Virus record (IMG/VR): IMGVR_UViG_3300046011_005515
Location: 1 to 22,636 of that record
Strand: one strand, 5' to 3'
Length of the DNA stretch: 22,636 bases
From: a virus
The position numbers were made by a program, and so were the translations under genes. Within the stretch, counting starts at the first letter, position 1, and every line of letters begins with the position of its first letter. The notes under the pieces are model-generated. The model ran no database searches and was not told the DNA's origin. It worked only from the letters and a program-made list of their open reading frames with translations. This document shows, piece by piece, positions 21,394-22,636 of the stretch.

Positions 21394-21725
21394 CAATCTT
21401 CTCCTGTAAGGGCGGCTCGGGCTTCGATCACATCAACGTTGAGAGCGCAGATGTTGACGAAGCCTTTTGCAGCAGTCGGTTTGACTTGAGCGAACGGCCA
21501 TAGCGCTTTCCGCAGCCTCTCTATCTCAGCGGCTTGGCGTTCAAGGGTGTCGGCGCTCCCTACCGGGACGACAGGGGCTGCTGCGAGCATGTCCTTCCAG
21601 ACGCCGATCAGCGGCCCGTAACTGTCCAACCGGACGAGAGGCATCAGCGCCTCGCGGCCATTCACCAACATTGCCTCTGTCGGCTCTACCGGAACAGTCC
21701 GCCAAGCCTTTAGTTTCTCGCTCAT
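21393..21725 (-). CDS. Conserved small phage protein (110 aa)
   Basis: The product starts MSEKLKAWRTVPVEPTEAML, continues with NGREALMPLVRLDSYGPLIGVWKDMLAAAP, then a coiled coil (DTLERQAAEIERLRKALWPFAQ) and the end VIEARAALTGED. 'VPVEPTEAM...W..ML.AAP' is a recurrent opening of short phage proteins of unknown function. It overlaps its upstream gene by ATGA; AAAGGTGA serves as Shine-Dalgarno. Its end contains the second copy of the 24-base repeat. No catalytic motif is visible. Confidence 0.75.
   Translation of the reverse strand: MSEKLKAWRTVPVEPTEAMLVNGREALMPLVRLDSYGPLIGVWKDMLAAAPVVPVGSADTLERQAAEIERLRKALWPFAQVKPTAAKGFVNICALNVDVIEARAALTGED
21397..21420 (-). repeat. 24-base direct repeat at gene junction, copy B
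   Basis: Identical to 21263-21286. On the minus strand it encodes the end of the 110-residue protein and the Shine-Dalgarno of the 46-residue gene. Confidence 0.85.
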
Positions 21726-21994
21726 CGTTCATCACCTTTCTGGTTGAGGGCGCGTTGGGCTTCCGTCACCACTTGCCCGAGGCGGCGCATAGCCCCACCA
21801 TCATCACGCAGCGTCGTAATCGCGATCCGCTCCAAAACCCGGCGCTGCTCTTGGTATGCTTTCAGGAGGGCGCGGGTGCGGCACAGAAAGTCCCGCGAGA
21901 CTTTTGTTTGTCCGTCGCGGCAGTCTGCGATTGAAAACTCAATGTCACGCAGCAGCCGCCCCTCCATATCAGCGGGGAGTTCGTCGGGGGTCAT
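21722..21994 (-). CDS. Small helical phage protein (90 aa)
   Basis: Charged, helical product: MEGRLLRDIEFSIADCRDGQ, then FLCRTRALLKAYQEQRRVLERIAITTLRDDGGAMRRLGQVVTEAQRALNQ. The segment 'RLLRDIEFSIADCR' and the long Arg/Glu-rich helix suggest a coiled coil; no enzyme motif. Both ends overlap neighbours by ATGA. AGGA lies upstream of the ATG within the preceding gene. Function unknown. Confidence 0.7.
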   Translation of the reverse strand: MTPDELPADMEGRLLRDIEFSIADCRDGQTKVSRDFLCRTRALLKAYQEQRRVLERIAITTLRDDGGAMRRLGQVVTEAQRALNQKGDER

Positions 21995-22200
21995 GATGCT
22001 TTCCTCTTGGACTTGGCAGCGGCTCGGGCTTTCGCGCGATCAATCCGCCGCGTCTGATGGTTGCGAGTGTCGGGGTCCGCCGTGAAAGCGTCTATGAATA
22101 CCTCCCGGACCACATGGCGCTTCCCGTTGACCAAAATTGTCTGGCCAACGCGCAAAGTCTTATCGGCACCCGACATGGTGTATACGGGGTCCGAGGTCAT
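21991..22200 (-). CDS. Small basic phage protein (69 aa)
   Basis: An N-terminal beta segment (TLRVGQTILVNGKRHVVREVFID) is followed by a strongly basic tail (RRIDRAKARAAAKSKRKAS). The 'VGQTILVNGKRHVV' strand-turn-strand resembles small SH3-like folds, and the tail could bind nucleic acid; this is inference. The Shine-Dalgarno AGGAG lies 7 bases upstream in the ACAGGAGAA codons at the end of the upstream gene. ATGA overlaps at both ends. Confidence 0.7.
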   Translation of the reverse strand: MTSDPVYTMSGADKTLRVGQTILVNGKRHVVREVFIDAFTADPDTRNHQTRRIDRAKARAAAKSKRKAS

Positions 22201-22532
22201 GATGCTTCTCCTGTGGCTTTTCGGATAGCGTCGAGCGCCTGTCGGCCTTCATCGGTGTCCTCAAGCCGCCAGTTTCCTGCGTCGCCGCTGTCGGCCAGCG
22301 CTTTGTAGCTGGCATACAAGGCCGTCAGCGCCTCCAAAAGATCAGGAGCGGATGCGATAAGGCGAGCGTTGGCTTCGCTTTCTTGAGAAGCGGGCGCAGC
22401 CATGCCACCCCAGTTGACAATGTTTTTCGGCGTTGGTCCGCGCTTTCCGGCGCTAATGCCATACGGGCGCTGTCCGTGACACTCGCTAGTTCTGTCAATC
22501 GTCCACGGCCCCGGCGTATGTTTCGACCCCAT
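22197..22532 (-). CDS. Conserved phage protein with HTPGPW start
   Basis: The 111-residue product starts MGSKHTPGPWTI and has the central ANARLIASAPDLLEALTALYASY, a pair of motifs found in a very widespread group of small phage and prophage proteins of unknown function ('HTPGPW' then 'ANARLIA-APDLLEAL'). ATG at 22532 is preferred; a GTG at 22544 would add four residues and overlaps the upstream gene more. No strong Shine-Dalgarno is visible for either, so translation is probably coupled by the TGATG junction. Its last codons ACA GGA GAA serve as Shine-Dalgarno of the next gene. Confidence 0.8.
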   Translation of the reverse strand: MGSKHTPGPWTIDRTSECHGQRPYGISAGKRGPTPKNIVNWGGMAAPASQESEANARLIASAPDLLEALTALYASYKALADSGDAGNWRLEDTDEGRQALDAIRKATGEAS

Positions 22533-22636
22533 CACAGCCACCACAGGCTGATGACGCCAGCGAGGGCCAGCAGGATGATGATGCTACGCGGGCGCAGCAC
22601 CTCGGCCACGGCGCGAAGCCACATCGGAGGCTCGTC
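22532..22636 (-). CDS. Membrane microprotein at the right edge (possibly partial)
   Basis: The frame is open to the right edge. An ATG at 22624-22622 gives a 30-residue product, MWLRAVAEVLRPRSIIILLA followed by LAGVISLWWL, with one hydrophobic helix after a basic N-terminus. Its TGA shares a base with the ATG of the next gene (TGATG). Upstream codons (DEPP) stay open, so the gene could be longer and begin outside the window. Such short membrane proteins are common between phage early genes. Confidence 0.55.
   Translation of the reverse strand, partial: DEPPMWLRAVAEVLRPRSIIILLALAGVISLWWL

Noticed and set aside
21668-22308. Plus-strand frames across the right end (for example 21744-22085 and 22057-22308)
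   Set aside because: They are antisense to a coherent minus-strand operon with coupled starts and Shine-Dalgarno sequences.

Overview
The window is a near-continuous stretch of a tailed phage (or prophage) genome. The head and tail genes match the short-tailed (podovirus) plan in which a P22-type portal is combined with a DUF5309/SU10-type major capsid protein, an SU10-type adaptor and a gp10-like nozzle. The DNA is GC-rich, genes overlap by ATGA or TGATG junctions, and there is almost no empty space. The host is most likely a GC-rich Gram-negative, because there is an i-spanin/o-spanin pair. An alphaproteobacterium is my guess from general resemblance of the proteins, not something the sequence proves. 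No integrase, repressor, tRNA, rRNA or CRISPR array was seen, so lifestyle cannot be decided here.

Layout. Positions 1-873 hold the C-terminal end of a larger protein cut by the left edge, resembling the C-termini of phage polyvalent proteins. From 946 to 6909 run packaging and head genes: small terminase, large terminase, portal, a small helical protein, scaffold and major capsid protein, closed by an intrinsic terminator. From 6971 to 10824 come head-completion and tail genes: two small proteins, adaptor, a tail-collar-domain protein, nozzle and two small conserved proteins. From 10825 to 15014 are three Ala/Gln/Arg-rich proteins, the last with glycine-zipper segments, which are candidate ejection (internal virion) proteins. 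From 15115 to 17984 is the host-recognition cassette: a small beta protein and an 828-residue pectate-lyase-fold tailspike. From 17984 to 20986 are accessory and lysis genes: a coiled-coil protein, an HNH endonuclease, three or four small membrane proteins including holin candidates, a GH24 endolysin, a structured 262-base gap, and overlapping Rz/Rz1-like spanins. From 22636 back to 20983 a minus-strand operon of eight tiny overlapping genes converges on the spanins. Two of them, 28 and about 30 residues long, are membrane microproteins.

The most unusual signals lie between and inside the obvious genes. (i) A 23-base hairpin occurs upstream of both the small terminase and the scaffold gene, with the same 13-base loop and a compensatory base-pair change in its stem. 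(ii) A second hairpin sits between a Shine-Dalgarno sequence and the small-terminase start and could bridge them. (iii) The HNH gene is flanked by a duplicated gene end: the same 12-residue tail, with mostly synonymous differences, closes both the upstream gene and the HNH gene. (iv) A 13-codon linker ORF with its own Shine-Dalgarno joins terL to the portal gene through TGATG at both ends. (v) In the minus-strand operon, a C-terminal Thr-Gly-Glu is encoded by the Shine-Dalgarno of the next gene, and one such junction is duplicated exactly over 24 bases. (vi) The gap after the endolysin gene carries at least four hairpins, two with the same TTGTG loop.
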